Part shown: positions 41,447 through 50,005 of the stretch, piece after piece | How positions within the stretch are numbered: the first letter of the stretch is position 1 | Layout: each line of letters begins with the position of its first letter | Source of the DNA: JBFMAI01 sp040755725 | GTDB lineage: Bacteria > Planctomycetota > Phycisphaerae > UBA1845 > Fen-1342 | NCBI GenBank assembly: GCA_040755725.1 | Contig: JBFMAI010000008.1 | Span: 62,001-126,000 of the forward strand | Length of the DNA: 64,000 nt | Direction of reading: 5' to 3' | The notes under the pieces: generated by a model | Databases searched by the model: none | Seen by the model: only the letters and a program-made list of their open reading frames with translations | Told to the model about the DNA's origin: nothing | Translations under genes and position numbers: made by a program

Positions 41447-41780
41447 ATCAAGACCACGCGGAGTCAAGTGCAACTTCGTTTCTTTGACGATTTCCTTTCA
41501 TCGGACGACCGGGCCCGGTGCTTCAGCCCTCCGGGCGACGCTGGCGCGTCGCGCCCGGACCTCGGCACGCCCGCCGTGTCCCCGCCGGACCCGATCCCCC
41601 GCTTGCGACCGAGCAGGTTGCCCTCGGCGGATACAATCTGCTGGCAACGACCCATCGGCCGCCCGTACACTTGCAGCGGTGGCCGCAAGGTCCGGTACCT
41701 AAGCGCCGCCGCCGCGCGTCACCAGCCGGCGGCTTCGCGGGCAGGTTAACTCGATGCTGCCCGGCCCAGGAGCAATCCCC

Positions 41781-43739
41781 ATGACGAAGTTCCGCGTGCC
41801 GCTCGTGGCCATCTGGCTGGCCGTCTGCGCCGTCGCGCTGGTGTTCGGGGCGGACCCGACCACGCGGCCGGCGAAGCCGGTGACGTTCGACCCCGACCGT
41901 TACCTCGCCCACGTGAAGTACCTGGCGAGCGACGAGCTGGCCGGCCGGCTGCCCGGTACCGAGGGGATCGAACTCGCCGCCGAGTACGTCGCCCGCCAGT
42001 TCGCCGACGCCGGTCTGAACCCCGCCGGTCAGGACGGCACGTTCTTCCAGTCCTTCGAGGTCTGTCGCGGCAAGAAGATCGTGGACGACGAGGCCACGTT
42101 GAAGGTGGACGGTATCGATCACCCGTGGCGCGTGCGGCACGACTGGATCCCGCTCCCGTTCAGCGATTCCGGGGAGGTCGCGGGCCCCCTGGCGTTTGTC
42201 GGCTACGGCATCCGGGCCAAGGCGTACGACTACGACGACTACGCGGGCTTCGAGGCCACCGACAAAATCGTCCTCATGTTCCGATACGAGCCGCCTGCCG
42301 CCGACCCGGAGGCCGAGTTCGGCGGCAAGGAGACCTCGCGGCACGCCCTGTTCTCAGGCAAGGCCCGCACGGCGCACCGGGAGGGGGCCAAGGCCGTGCT
42401 GATCGTCAATCCGCCCTCGCGGAAGGACGCCGGCGACACACTGTACGAGTTCCGCGAGGACTTCAGCGAGCGGACGTTCGACCTGCCCATGGTCCACGTC
42501 AAGCGCGAGCTGGCCGACGCCCTGGTCCGCAAGGCCGGGCTGGGCACACTGGCCGAGCTGGAGGAGAAGCTGAACCGCGACCGCAAGCCCCTGTCCACCG
42601 ACCTGGGCCTGAACGTCACGCTCAAGACCGGCCTGCACACCAACTGCTTCCCGACTCGCAACGTGCTCGGGCTGTTGCGCGGCACCGCTGGCACTGACGA
42701 GACGATTGTCGTGGGGGCCCATTACGACCACCTCGGTCGCGTCGCGCCAACCTGGGGCAACGCCGACACCACCCCGCAGATTCACAACGGGGCCGATGAC
42801 AACGCCTCCGGGACCGCCGCGGTGATCGAACTGGCCCGGGCCCTGGGCCGGGCGGGCGGGCTCCGGCGGAACGTCCTGTTCGCCGCCTTCAGTGCCGAGG
42901 AAATGGGGCTGCTGGGCAGCGAGCACTTCCTGGAGCACCCGACCGTGCCGCGGGAGCGGATCCGCGCGATGGTCAACTTTGATATGGTCGGCCGACTCGG
43001 CGACGGGGCCCTGACGGTCTTCGGCACACACAGCGCCACCGAGTTCTCCGAGCTCGTCCGCCACGCCGCCGAAGCGGTTGGACTGCCGTACCGCGCCCCG
43101 GCCGGCATTGCCGGCAACAGCGACCACTTCCCGTTCTACCAGCACGACATCCCGGTGCTGTTCGCGTTCACGGGGGTCCACAAGCAGTACCACCAGCCTG
43201 ACGACGATTGGGACCGGATTGACGCCGCCGGGGCGACGCGAATCCTCGCCACCTTCTGCCCCTTGGTGCGCGAATTGGCCAACCTGGAGGCGGGGCCGAC
43301 CTTCAAGACCGACACGGCCGAGCCGAAGGACGAAGACCTGGAGATGAAGCCGGCCGCCGAGCATGAAAGGGACGCCGCGAAGGTGGAGGAGCCCCCGGGC
43401 GCTGGCCACGCCGACCACCCCACCAGTGGCGAGGTCGAGAAGCCGACGCGGCCCCTCGTGCGCCTGGGGATCATGCCCGACTTCACGGGCAGCGATCAGC
43501 CGGGCGTCGTCGCCACCGCCGTACTGGATGGCGGGGCGGCCAAGACGGCCGGAATGCAGGACGGGGACCGGATCATCCGCATCAACGACCACCCCATCAA
43601 GGACATCTACGCCTACATGGACATTCTGCGCGAGTGCAAGCCCGGCGACGCCCTCAAAGTCATTGTGGTCCGCGGCGACCGCGAGCTCACGCTCGACATT
43701 AAGCTCCAGGAACCCCCCAAGCCGCCCGGCGAGCAATGA
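41781..43739 (+). CDS. M28 family zinc aminopeptidase with PDZ domain, secreted (652 aa)
   Basis: Secreted peptidase: signal peptide (LVAIWLAVCAVALVFGA), a PA domain insert, and the M28 catalytic core with zinc ligands in GAHYDHLG, NGADDNASGTAA, FSAEEMGLLGS (catalytic and ligand Glu), MVNFDMVGRL and YHQPDDDWDRID. The C-terminal 110 residues form a PDZ domain (GAAKTAGMQDGDRIIRINDHPIKDIYAYMDI). A charged Lys/Glu linker separates the two. AGGAG lies nine bases upstream of the ATG. The stop codon touches an inverted-repeat element shared with the convergent next gene. Confidence 0.92.
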   Translation: MTKFRVPLVAIWLAVCAVALVFGADPTTRPAKPVTFDPDRYLAHVKYLASDELAGRLPGTEGIELAAEYVARQFADAGLNPAGQDGTFFQSFEVCRGKKIVDDEATLKVDGIDHPWRVRHDWIPLPFSDSGEVAGPLAFVGYGIRAKAYDYDDYAGFEATDKIVLMFRYEPPAADPEAEFGGKETSRHALFSGKARTAHREGAKAVLIVNPPSRKDAGDTLYEFREDFSERTFDLPMVHVKRELADALVRKAGLGTLAELEEKLNRDRKPLSTDLGLNVTLKTGLHTNCFPTRNVLGLLRGTAGTDETIVVGAHYDHLGRVAPTWGNADTTPQIHNGADDNASGTAAVIELARALGRAGGLRRNVLFAAFSAEEMGLLGSEHFLEHPTVPRERIRAMVNFDMVGRLGDGALTVFGTHSATEFSELVRHAAEAVGLPYRAPAGIAGNSDHFPFYQHDIPVLFAFTGVHKQYHQPDDDWDRIDAAGATRILATFCPLVRELANLEAGPTFKTDTAEPKDEDLEMKPAAEHERDAAKVEEPPGAGHADHPTSGEVEKPTRPLVRLGIMPDFTGSDQPGVVATAVLDGGAAKTAGMQDGDRIIRINDHPIKDIYAYMDILRECKPGDALKVIVVRGDRELTLDIKLQEPPKPPGEQ

Positions 43740-43857
43740 AAAAGGGGTCGGGAGTCTTTTTCGTGCCTTCGTATCCGACTCCTGCACCTCGGTTTCCGAC
43801 CGCCCGCCGATGAACGTGTCCAGAGCAACGACGAAAAAGACTCCCGACCCCTTTTTC
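43738..43857. repeat. Inverted-repeat element D1 (27-bp perfect arms), convergent-gene terminator
   Basis: Left arm 43738-43764 and right arm 43831-43857 are perfect 27-base inverted repeats built on AAAAAGGGGTCGGGAGTC, with a 66-base interior. The element fits exactly between the stop codons of two convergent genes (43739 and 43863). A related, degraded copy is at 44531-44641. Looks like a small non-autonomous REP- or MITE-type element acting as bidirectional terminator. Confidence 0.85.
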
Positions 43858-43862
43858 TCCAT

Positions 43863-44492
43863 TCACTGGGGCGTGCTGCTGCCGGCACCCGGTGTGGCGT
43901 CACCCCGGCCGCGCGGACCGGTACCGATCGCACCCGCCGGTTGCGCCGTCGCGTGTCTGACCAGGAGCACGTCGCCGGCGAACTCGCGTTCGAGCGTCCG
44001 CACGCGGGCCGGGTCGCGCCGGGCCACCGCCCGACCGGTGAGGTGGACCCCGTCCTCGCACCACACGTCAAAATCGACGCGGCGGAGATTCGGAGCCAGC
44101 CAGACATCGTGGCAGGTCACGGTGCCGCGCAGGAAGTCACTTCGGCCGGCCAAGGCGCCGACCTCCTGGATCACAAACCCGCTCACGGCGGTCGGCTCAA
44201 GCGGGGCGACCGGCAGGCGGCCCGGCGCGTCGGGGCCGCACGCATACAGCACGAACGCCCGCGGGCCGTCGGCGGCCCCCGGGAGCGAGAACGTCGCCGC
44301 CCACACCTGTTGATTCCCCTCGGTGGCAAAGTAGGTCCGGTCACCGGCGAGTTGGAGATGTTGCTGCGACGGCGGGGCGAACGGTTGATGGAGGACGATC
44401 TCCGCCCGCGGCCCGCAGCCGGCCGGCAGGATGAATCCGACCGCCCACAGCCACCACACGCCGCTGTGCCCCTGCCACTGCCCGCGCCTCAT
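43863..44492 (-). CDS. Putative lipoprotein of unknown function (209 aa)
   Basis: Begins at ATG 44492 with signal WLWAVGFILPAGC, a lipobox-like motif. The mature part has strand-rich segments (QQVWAATFSLPGAADGPRAFVLYAC) and an Arg-rich end, ending in a Gly/Thr/Ser-rich tail. No family recognised. A longer frame could start at TTG 44528. Downstream of pyrD on the same strand, separated by the element D2. Convergent with the M28 peptidase gene across D1. Confidence 0.7.
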   Translation of the reverse strand: MRRGQWQGHSGVWWLWAVGFILPAGCGPRAEIVLHQPFAPPSQQHLQLAGDRTYFATEGNQQVWAATFSLPGAADGPRAFVLYACGPDAPGRLPVAPLEPTAVSGFVIQEVGALAGRSDFLRGTVTCHDVWLAPNLRRVDFDVWCEDGVHLTGRAVARRDPARVRTLEREFAGDVLLVRHATAQPAGAIGTGPRGRGDATPGAGSSTPQ

Positions 44493-44530
44493 GCCGGGAG
44501 CATACGCCCGGTACCGGTCGCTTGCCAAGC

Positions 44531-44641
44531 CGTCGGGAGTCTTTTCCCGCGTCCGGTTCCGGCTCTCCCGCTCGGGTTTCCGACAGCGCGGCGCTGGGCA
44601 CGCCCCGAACGCCCACAGAAAAAGACTCCCGACCCCTTTTA
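44531..44641. repeat. Inverted-repeat element D2, degraded copy
   Basis: Left block GTCGGGAGTCTTTTC and right block GAAAAAGACTCCCGACCCC match the arms of D1, and the interior shares TTTCCGAC. The right end touches the stop codon of pyrD (TAA at 44639-44641). Left arm lacks the AAAAAGGG part. Confidence 0.8.
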
Positions 44642-45592
44642 TGACGCGCGGAGGGCCCCCGTGAGGGCCGCCACATTCGGCAGGCCGCGGGCGGCGACGT
44701 AGGCGGCCAGACCGTCGGCAATCTTCACGGGGGCCGACGGGTCGATGAACAGCGCCGTCCCCACCGCCACCGCCGACGCCCCCGCCAGGAAGAACTCGAC
44801 CGCATCGGCCGCGGTCTGGATCCCGCCCATGCCGATGATCGGCACGCCGGCATCGCGGGCCGCCGCCCGGTACACGCGATGCACATGGTTCAAAGCCAGC
44901 GGCTTGATCGCCGGCCCGCTCAGCCCGCCGGTGACGTTCCCCAACCGCGGTGTCCAGGTGCTGATGTCGATGCTGAGACCGACGTAGGTATTGATGAGAC
45001 TGAGGATCTCGGCGCCGCCGTCGATCGCGGCCCGGGCCAACTCGGTGATGTCAGTCACATTGGGCGAGAGCTTGACGATGAGCCGCGCCCGCTTAAGCAC
45101 GCCACGCACCGCCGCCGTCACCGCTCGCAGTTGCCGCGGCTCCGTGCCGAACACGAGCCCGTCGGCCACGTTCGGGCACGAGACGTTGAGCTCGAGGGCG
45201 GCGATGCAGTCGTGCGGGTCGAGGGCGGCGGCCACCTCGACGTAATCCTCCACGCGGTGCCCCGCCACGTTGACGATTACGGTCGTCGGCATCGTGCGCA
45301 GGAAGGGCAGCTTCTCCGCCACAAACCGCTTCAACCCCACGTTCGCCAAACCGATCGCGTTCAGTAGTCCGCCGGGGACTTCCGCGAGTCGCGGCGGCTC
45401 GTTGCCCGGCCGCTCCTCGACGGTCACGCTCTTGGTGGTGAAGCCGCCCAGCCGGGAGTAGTCCAGCACCGCCGCGTACTCGGCCCCATAACCGCACGTG
45501 CCGGAGGCGGTGAGCACAGGCGTCCGCAGCACGAGCCCGGCCAGCCGGGTCTCCATGCGCGGGTCGGCCGTGCTGGGCTTCCCGTCGATCAT
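44639..45592 (-). CDS. pyrD: Dihydroorotate dehydrogenase, class 1B-like (317 aa)
   Basis: Oxidises dihydroorotate to orotate in pyrimidine synthesis. FMN-barrel features: LTASGTCGYGAEY, TTKSVTVEERPGNEPPRLAE, ALELNVSCPN with the catalytic Cys of class 1, LIVKLSPNVTDI, and the C-terminal GMGGIQTAADAVEFFLAGASAVAVGTALF. The Cys base and EPPR motif suggest the NAD-dependent type, which normally needs a PyrK subunit; no pyrK is adjacent. Start chosen at ATG 45592; ATG 45556 is an alternative. The coding sequence ends inside the element D2. Confidence 0.93.
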   Translation of the reverse strand: MIDGKPSTADPRMETRLAGLVLRTPVLTASGTCGYGAEYAAVLDYSRLGGFTTKSVTVEERPGNEPPRLAEVPGGLLNAIGLANVGLKRFVAEKLPFLRTMPTTVIVNVAGHRVEDYVEVAAALDPHDCIAALELNVSCPNVADGLVFGTEPRQLRAVTAAVRGVLKRARLIVKLSPNVTDITELARAAIDGGAEILSLINTYVGLSIDISTWTPRLGNVTGGLSGPAIKPLALNHVHRVYRAAARDAGVPIIGMGGIQTAADAVEFFLAGASAVAVGTALFIDPSAPVKIADGLAAYVAARGLPNVAALTGALRAS

Positions 45593-45764
45593 GGTCTCAG
45601 CATCGCCAGCCCCCCGGCCAGTGTCAACGCGACGGATGGGCAAATAACCCTCGGGTAACGCCGCGCCGATGACATTACCGACAGCGCCGCCCCCCGCCGG
45701 GCGGGCAACACGATCAACGACGACCGCACCCCCGGCGCGGCGTCCTCTTTGCGCCAGACGCGCC

Positions 45765-46928
45765 ATGAGCCGAGTCGAGGCCCTGTACAGATGGCTCTCC
45801 CGCGAACGCGGTCCGGATGTGGACCGGGCGTTCGTCGCCGGCCTGGCGCACGCCGAGCCGCCCTACGACGCCGAGATCGTCCGCATCCTGCTGCGGCGGC
45901 CGAACGAGATCGCCTGGAGCGGTCTGGTGGCGCATTATCCGCTTCTGGATGCGGCGACGCGGCAGCAGATGCTCGGCAAGCCGGAGCTGCTGCGGGCGGC
46001 GACCGCAGCGGCCCTGACGGCGGCGTCGGAGGACGGTCGGGCGGCGGCGCTGGAGCTGCTGACGGACCATCCGTGCCCGGCGTTGTCGTACCACGTCGCC
46101 GACGCGCTGCGGGACCCCGCCCCGGGGGTGCGGGCGGCGGCGGCTCGCGTGCTCTGTCGCACAGGCGAGCGGCTATGGTCGGACGGATCGGGAAGTCCGG
46201 TCGGGCCGGAGGCGGCGACCGAGCGAGGCAACTACATCGAAGCTCTGCGACAGGCCCTGCGGACGTTCGACCTGCACCAGCGGCCGGACGTGCTCGAAGT
46301 CTGCCTCTGGTTCGCCGCGGAACTCGGCGATGGCCTGTGGGATGTGCTCAACGCCCCGCGCTCGGCGGCGGGGCACGTCGTCGCGCGCCACCTGTCCGCC
46401 TGGAACGGCCCGCGCCTGGCCGGGTTCCTGCTCCTGGCGCTGGGGCAGCCAGCGTGGCAGCGCTCCGCGCAGCGACTGCTCGAGGGGTGGAGTTCCCGCG
46501 ACGAGGTCATCGCCCTGTTGCGGCGCACGGACTTGCTGCGCGATCCGCGCGTGCGCGGGCACTTGCACCTGCTCCACCGACCCCGCTGGCTGGTCATGCA
46601 CGGGGCCGCCCTGATCGACCTGCCACGCGACGTACGCTCCAAGGCCCCACAGTGGGTTTGTCACCTGGGGTTCACGGCGCAGGCGCGGCTACGCTACCTG
46701 ATGATCTGGCAAGCGTCGCCGATGCCCGAACTGCACCGGGCCGCCGTGTACGCCCTGGCCCACCTGGGCACCCCCGAAGCCGCCCGCGTACTGGCCGAGG
46801 TGGCCGCGCGGCCGGGGCCCATGAGCCGGTTCGCCCGCTGGTACTTGGCGGGCGCGGCGACCCGCGGGGCCGCGAGCGGCGCGCGGAGCACGGTGACCGC
46901 GGGCCGCGGCGGCGAAGGGAGGCGCTGA
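45765..46928 (+). CDS. HEAT-repeat-like protein (387 aa)
   Basis: Helix-rich protein with repeated Ala/Arg/Leu helices (VRAAAARVLCRTGERLW, PELHRAAVYALAHLGTPEAARVLAEVAA) typical of HEAT or PBS-lyase-like repeats, roughly seven of them over residues 90-370. The PEAARVLAEVA repeat near the end is clear. Probably cytoplasmic scaffold; no catalytic motif. Start at ATG 45765, preceded by weak ribosome-binding sequence; longer frame from 45669 unsupported. Its stop overlaps the ATG of the next gene by one base (TGATG), so the two are coupled. Confidence 0.75.
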   Translation: MSRVEALYRWLSRERGPDVDRAFVAGLAHAEPPYDAEIVRILLRRPNEIAWSGLVAHYPLLDAATRQQMLGKPELLRAATAAALTAASEDGRAAALELLTDHPCPALSYHVADALRDPAPGVRAAAARVLCRTGERLWSDGSGSPVGPEAATERGNYIEALRQALRTFDLHQRPDVLEVCLWFAAELGDGLWDVLNAPRSAAGHVVARHLSAWNGPRLAGFLLLALGQPAWQRSAQRLLEGWSSRDEVIALLRRTDLLRDPRVRGHLHLLHRPRWLVMHGAALIDLPRDVRSKAPQWVCHLGFTAQARLRYLMIWQASPMPELHRAAVYALAHLGTPEAARVLAEVAARPGPMSRFARWYLAGAATRGAASGARSTVTAGRGGEGRR

Positions 46929-47479
46929 TGTCCGCCTGGACCGTGCCGCTGATACTGCAATCCGGCCTGACGCGGCTGGAGATGCTCAACGCGATGCGCC
47001 AGGGCCTCGGCCGCCCGGACCCACGCCCGGAGTTGTACCCGGTGGTGCTGGGCATCATCGCGGCGGCCGGCCTGCTTATCCTGATTCCGCACCTCCTCCG
47101 CCTCCGTCGCCGTCGCACCGGCCCAGACTACCTGGCGGGCGCGGTGCGCCGACTCGGCCTGGGCCGGGCCGAACGGCGGGCGCTGCGTCGCATCGCGCGG
47201 CGCGCGCGATTGGCCCAGCCGGTCTCGATGCTGCTGTCGCCGGGGAATCTGGCATTCGCCCTGCACGCCGCTGTCGGCGACGATGAGGGACGCCTCCGTC
47301 GTCGGATTGAAACGATCTCCCGACGCGTTTTTGGGGTGGGGTTGCCGGCGATGGCGCCGGTCGGGCTGTCGTCCGATAATCCGCCCAACGGTCCCCGCAC
47401 CCCCCGCATGGAAGACCCCAATAGACCGCAAGACCCGCCCACCGCGCCCGCGTATGATGATGCGGAGCGGTTCCCATAA
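46928..47479 (+). CDS. Small membrane protein of unknown function (183 aa)
   Basis: One transmembrane helix (YPVVLGIIAAAGLLILIPHLLRL) near residues 38-60, then a basic helix (RRLGLGRAERRALRRIARRARL) and a Pro-rich C-terminal tail. I do not recognise the family. It starts at the ATG overlapping the HEAT-like gene's stop by one base and is followed by the ECF sigma gene after 160 bases. Coupling with the HEAT-like protein suggests the two act together, perhaps at the membrane. Confidence 0.7.
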   Translation: MSAWTVPLILQSGLTRLEMLNAMRQGLGRPDPRPELYPVVLGIIAAAGLLILIPHLLRLRRRRTGPDYLAGAVRRLGLGRAERRALRRIARRARLAQPVSMLLSPGNLAFALHAAVGDDEGRLRRRIETISRRVFGVGLPAMAPVGLSSDNPPNGPRTPRMEDPNRPQDPPTAPAYDDAERFP

Positions 47480-47597
47480 GGTTCCGCCACGGCGTCCGAC
47501 GCCCGGTCTGCTGCACGCATCGTTCGTGACGATGCGGGCCTTCACGCCGACCGGCATCGGCCATCGCCGACCGCCATCGGGAGTCCACCCGCGGGCG

Positions 47598-47625
47598 GGA
47601 ACTTGCCGCCCGGGTCGTAGTCTAA
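47598..47625 (+). promoter_or_regulatory. ECF/RpoE-type promoter in front of the sigma factor gene
   Basis: GGAACTT at 47598-47604, 16 bases, then TCTAA at 47621-47625: a full match to the RpoE-type -35 and -10 consensus. Transcription would begin about 47632, just before GTG 47644. Suggests autoregulation of the sigma gene below. Confidence 0.6.
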
Positions 47626-47643
47626 TGAGGTGACCGGGATACC

Positions 47644-48255
47644 GTGAGCCCCCCACCACCCGCGCCGGAACCGACCGATGCCGAGCTCGCCCAACGGGCG
47701 CAGCGCGGATCGCCGGAGGCGTTCGCGGCGTTGGTAGCGCGGTATCAAGACCGTGTGTACAACACGTGCTACCGGATGTGTCACGATCACGCCGACGCGC
47801 TTGACCTGACGCAGACGGCTTTTCTGAAGGCGTTGGAACAGCTCCCCGGGTTTCGCGGCGAGGCCGGTTTCTTCACATGGCTGTTTCGAATCGCGGTGAA
47901 CCTGACCCTATCATTCCGCCGAACCCGGGCACGGGCAGCCCATGTTCATGGGGCGGAACTCGACCGTCGGCGGTCGGCCCGGATCGCGCCGCCCGAGGCG
48001 GACGTGGCCGCCACGTTGGAGCAACGGGAGCTGCGGGAGCGGATCGCGGCAGCCTTGGACCGCTTGGACGACGAGTTCCGCATTGCCGTGGTCTTGAGAG
48101 ACATCGAAGGCCTGGATTACGCGGCCATTGCGGAGGTGTTGGGTGTTCCGACCGGCACGGTCAAGAGCCGCATTCACCGTGGCCGTATGGTGCTGAGGGA
48201 GTTGTTGGCGGATGAGAGGACGCTAGGTGACCGAGCGCAAACGCGACGATCTTGA
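47644..48255 (+). CDS. ECF RNA polymerase sigma factor, RpoE-like (203 aa)
   Basis: Group IV sigma factor that redirects RNA polymerase on signal. Region 2 (FAALVARYQDRVYNTCYRMCHDHADALDLTQTAFLKAL) and region 4 (LDRLDDEFRIAVVLRDIEGLDYAAIAEVLGVPTGTVKSRIHRG) with the HTH are both complete; FLKALEQLPGF and FFTWLFRIAVNL are the linker core. Starts at GTG 47644, with a perfect ECF-type promoter 20 bases upstream. The end overlaps the next gene's start by 29 bases, the classic sigma/anti-sigma arrangement. Confidence 0.93.
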   Translation: MSPPPPAPEPTDAELAQRAQRGSPEAFAALVARYQDRVYNTCYRMCHDHADALDLTQTAFLKALEQLPGFRGEAGFFTWLFRIAVNLTLSFRRTRARAAHVHGAELDRRRSARIAPPEADVAATLEQRELRERIAAALDRLDDEFRIAVVLRDIEGLDYAAIAEVLGVPTGTVKSRIHRGRMVLRELLADERTLGDRAQTRRS

Positions 48256-49873
48256 GAGCGAGCTGTCCGCGTACCTGGACGGCGAGCTCGACGCCGCGCG
48301 CCGGCAGGAGGTCCGGCGGCGCCTCGCCGAATCGGATGAGGCCCGCGCGCTGCTCGAGGATCTGCGGGCGATCAGCGACGGCCTGGGCAGGCTGCCGCGG
48401 CACCGGGCCCCCGACGATCTGCCGGCGCGCTTGGCGCGGCACGCCGAACGCCGGCTGCTCCTCGGAGAGGATGGCGCTCGACGCCGGCTGCGCCTCACGT
48501 GGTGGGCGGCGCGGGTCGGCGCGGCCGCCGCCGTGCTGGTCGCGTGCGTGGCCGTAGGATGGCGGGCAGCGGAGCGGTGGCGTTCGCGCCCGGTGGACTT
48601 GGCCGCAGCCCGCGAACGCTCGGCGCTGCCGGCCCCGTCGCCGGAGACCGTGCGCGTCCTATCAGGCTCGCCGGCAGCCGGCGACCAGGCCTCCGTCTCG
48701 GCGATCGTGCGGACTGCGCCGAAAACAGAAGCGCCGCCGGCGGATACGGCGCTGGCACCGGCGGCCGAACTCCGCGAAACCGACACCGCGCGCCTGAGCG
48801 AGCCGCCCGGGCCGGCCGCCGTGGTCGCGCTGGAACCCGGCGAGACGGGCGTGACCCCGCTCACCGACGAGGCGTCCGAGGATGAAGCCGCTTCGGTGGC
48901 CATCGTGGTGCGGACTGAGAGCGCCCCGGAATACGCGGCGGCGGTCGCCGTGGTCGCGGGCTGGACGGCCGGCGGGCCGGAGACAGCCCCGAGCGAGCCC
49001 GGGCGAATCGACTGGTACTGCCAGGTGGCCGGCGGCGACCTGGAGCAGCGCATCGCGGAGCTGGTGCAGGTCACGTCGGGCCGCAATGTGCGCTTGCACG
49101 CCCGCTTCGACGCCGCCGACCCGGACACGCTGGAGACCGTCACCCGCGCGGTGCGCCGCGCGTCGCTGACATCGCCACTGGCGCGGCGGCCGACACCCGT
49201 GCCGCCGCCGACTCAGGCACCGACTGTCGTGATGAGCCGCATGGCCCCGGCGGCCGCGCCGCCCGCGGCGGCGCTTATGGAGACCCAACCCACAACCCCG
49301 GCCAGACCGACGGCAGCCCCGCCCGAGGTGTCGCCCGGCGAGAACGACAAGGAGAAGTCCCAGGCCACGCCGGAAAAGTCCGCGAGTCCCAGTACCCGCC
49401 GGGCCCGCGCTCGGCCGCGCGGTTTCGACGATCGGCGGGATCCGGAGACCATTCGACGCGATCTGCACGCTCGTCACGAAGCGGCCACCGAAGAGCCCGA
49501 TGCCGCCGCCCTGGGCCGGCTCTTCGCGCCGGCCGAGGGCGAGGTTCCCGCGTCGGCCCCCGCCCCCACGGCCCCGTCGGCACCGGGCCCCGGCTTGGGC
49601 GCCGCGACCGGCGCGGAGGGCGAGACCCTCCCCGCCGGGCGACCTGGCGGCGCGGCCCGCGTCGATCGACCGGGCCCGCCGAGCTTCTTCGACTATCTGC
49701 TGAGCTTGGCGTTTCCACCGATAGTCGGACGCGTGCTGACTGAGGAACCCCCACCCGCGCCTCGGGAACCTGCGATCCCCGTGCGGCTGCACGTGACCGT
49801 GTTGCCCCCGCCGCCGATCGTTCCGGGCGATTCCCCGACGAGCGCTCCCACTCCATCCGAGCGGCGACGGTAA
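48227..49873 (+). CDS. Anti-sigma factor-like membrane protein with long extracytoplasmic domain (548 aa)
   Basis: N-terminal 75 residues carry the anti-sigma pattern LSAYLDGELDAARRQEVRRRLAES without the zinc-binding HxxxCxxC of ZAS proteins. One transmembrane helix (ARVGAAAAVLVACVAVGWRAA) follows. The remaining 450 residues are Ala/Pro/Thr-rich with one folded island (IDWYCQVAGGDLEQRIAELVQV). It starts at GTG 48227 overlapping the sigma gene by 29 bases, so it is almost certainly its membrane regulator. The extracytoplasmic part, unusually long, probably senses an envelope signal or undergoes regulated proteolysis. Confidence 0.85.
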   Translation: MTERKRDDLESELSAYLDGELDAARRQEVRRRLAESDEARALLEDLRAISDGLGRLPRHRAPDDLPARLARHAERRLLLGEDGARRRLRLTWWAARVGAAAAVLVACVAVGWRAAERWRSRPVDLAAARERSALPAPSPETVRVLSGSPAAGDQASVSAIVRTAPKTEAPPADTALAPAAELRETDTARLSEPPGPAAVVALEPGETGVTPLTDEASEDEAASVAIVVRTESAPEYAAAVAVVAGWTAGGPETAPSEPGRIDWYCQVAGGDLEQRIAELVQVTSGRNVRLHARFDAADPDTLETVTRAVRRASLTSPLARRPTPVPPPTQAPTVVMSRMAPAAAPPAAALMETQPTTPARPTAAPPEVSPGENDKEKSQATPEKSASPSTRRARARPRGFDDRRDPETIRRDLHARHEAATEEPDAAALGRLFAPAEGEVPASAPAPTAPSAPGPGLGAATGAEGETLPAGRPGGAARVDRPGPPSFFDYLLSLAFPPIVGRVLTEEPPPAPREPAIPVRLHVTVLPPPPIVPGDSPTSAPTPSERRR

Positions 49874-50005
49874 GGGAGCGGCGGCGGCCCCGCTTTATGG
49901 GACGCTCGGGCGCCCGGGGCGCCGCGTTATAGAAATCTATTGCTCGGCAGCGTGCCTGCGTCCGACGTTTGTATCAGGCCTTCGTCGGTCCGCCGGAGCA
50001 CGTCC

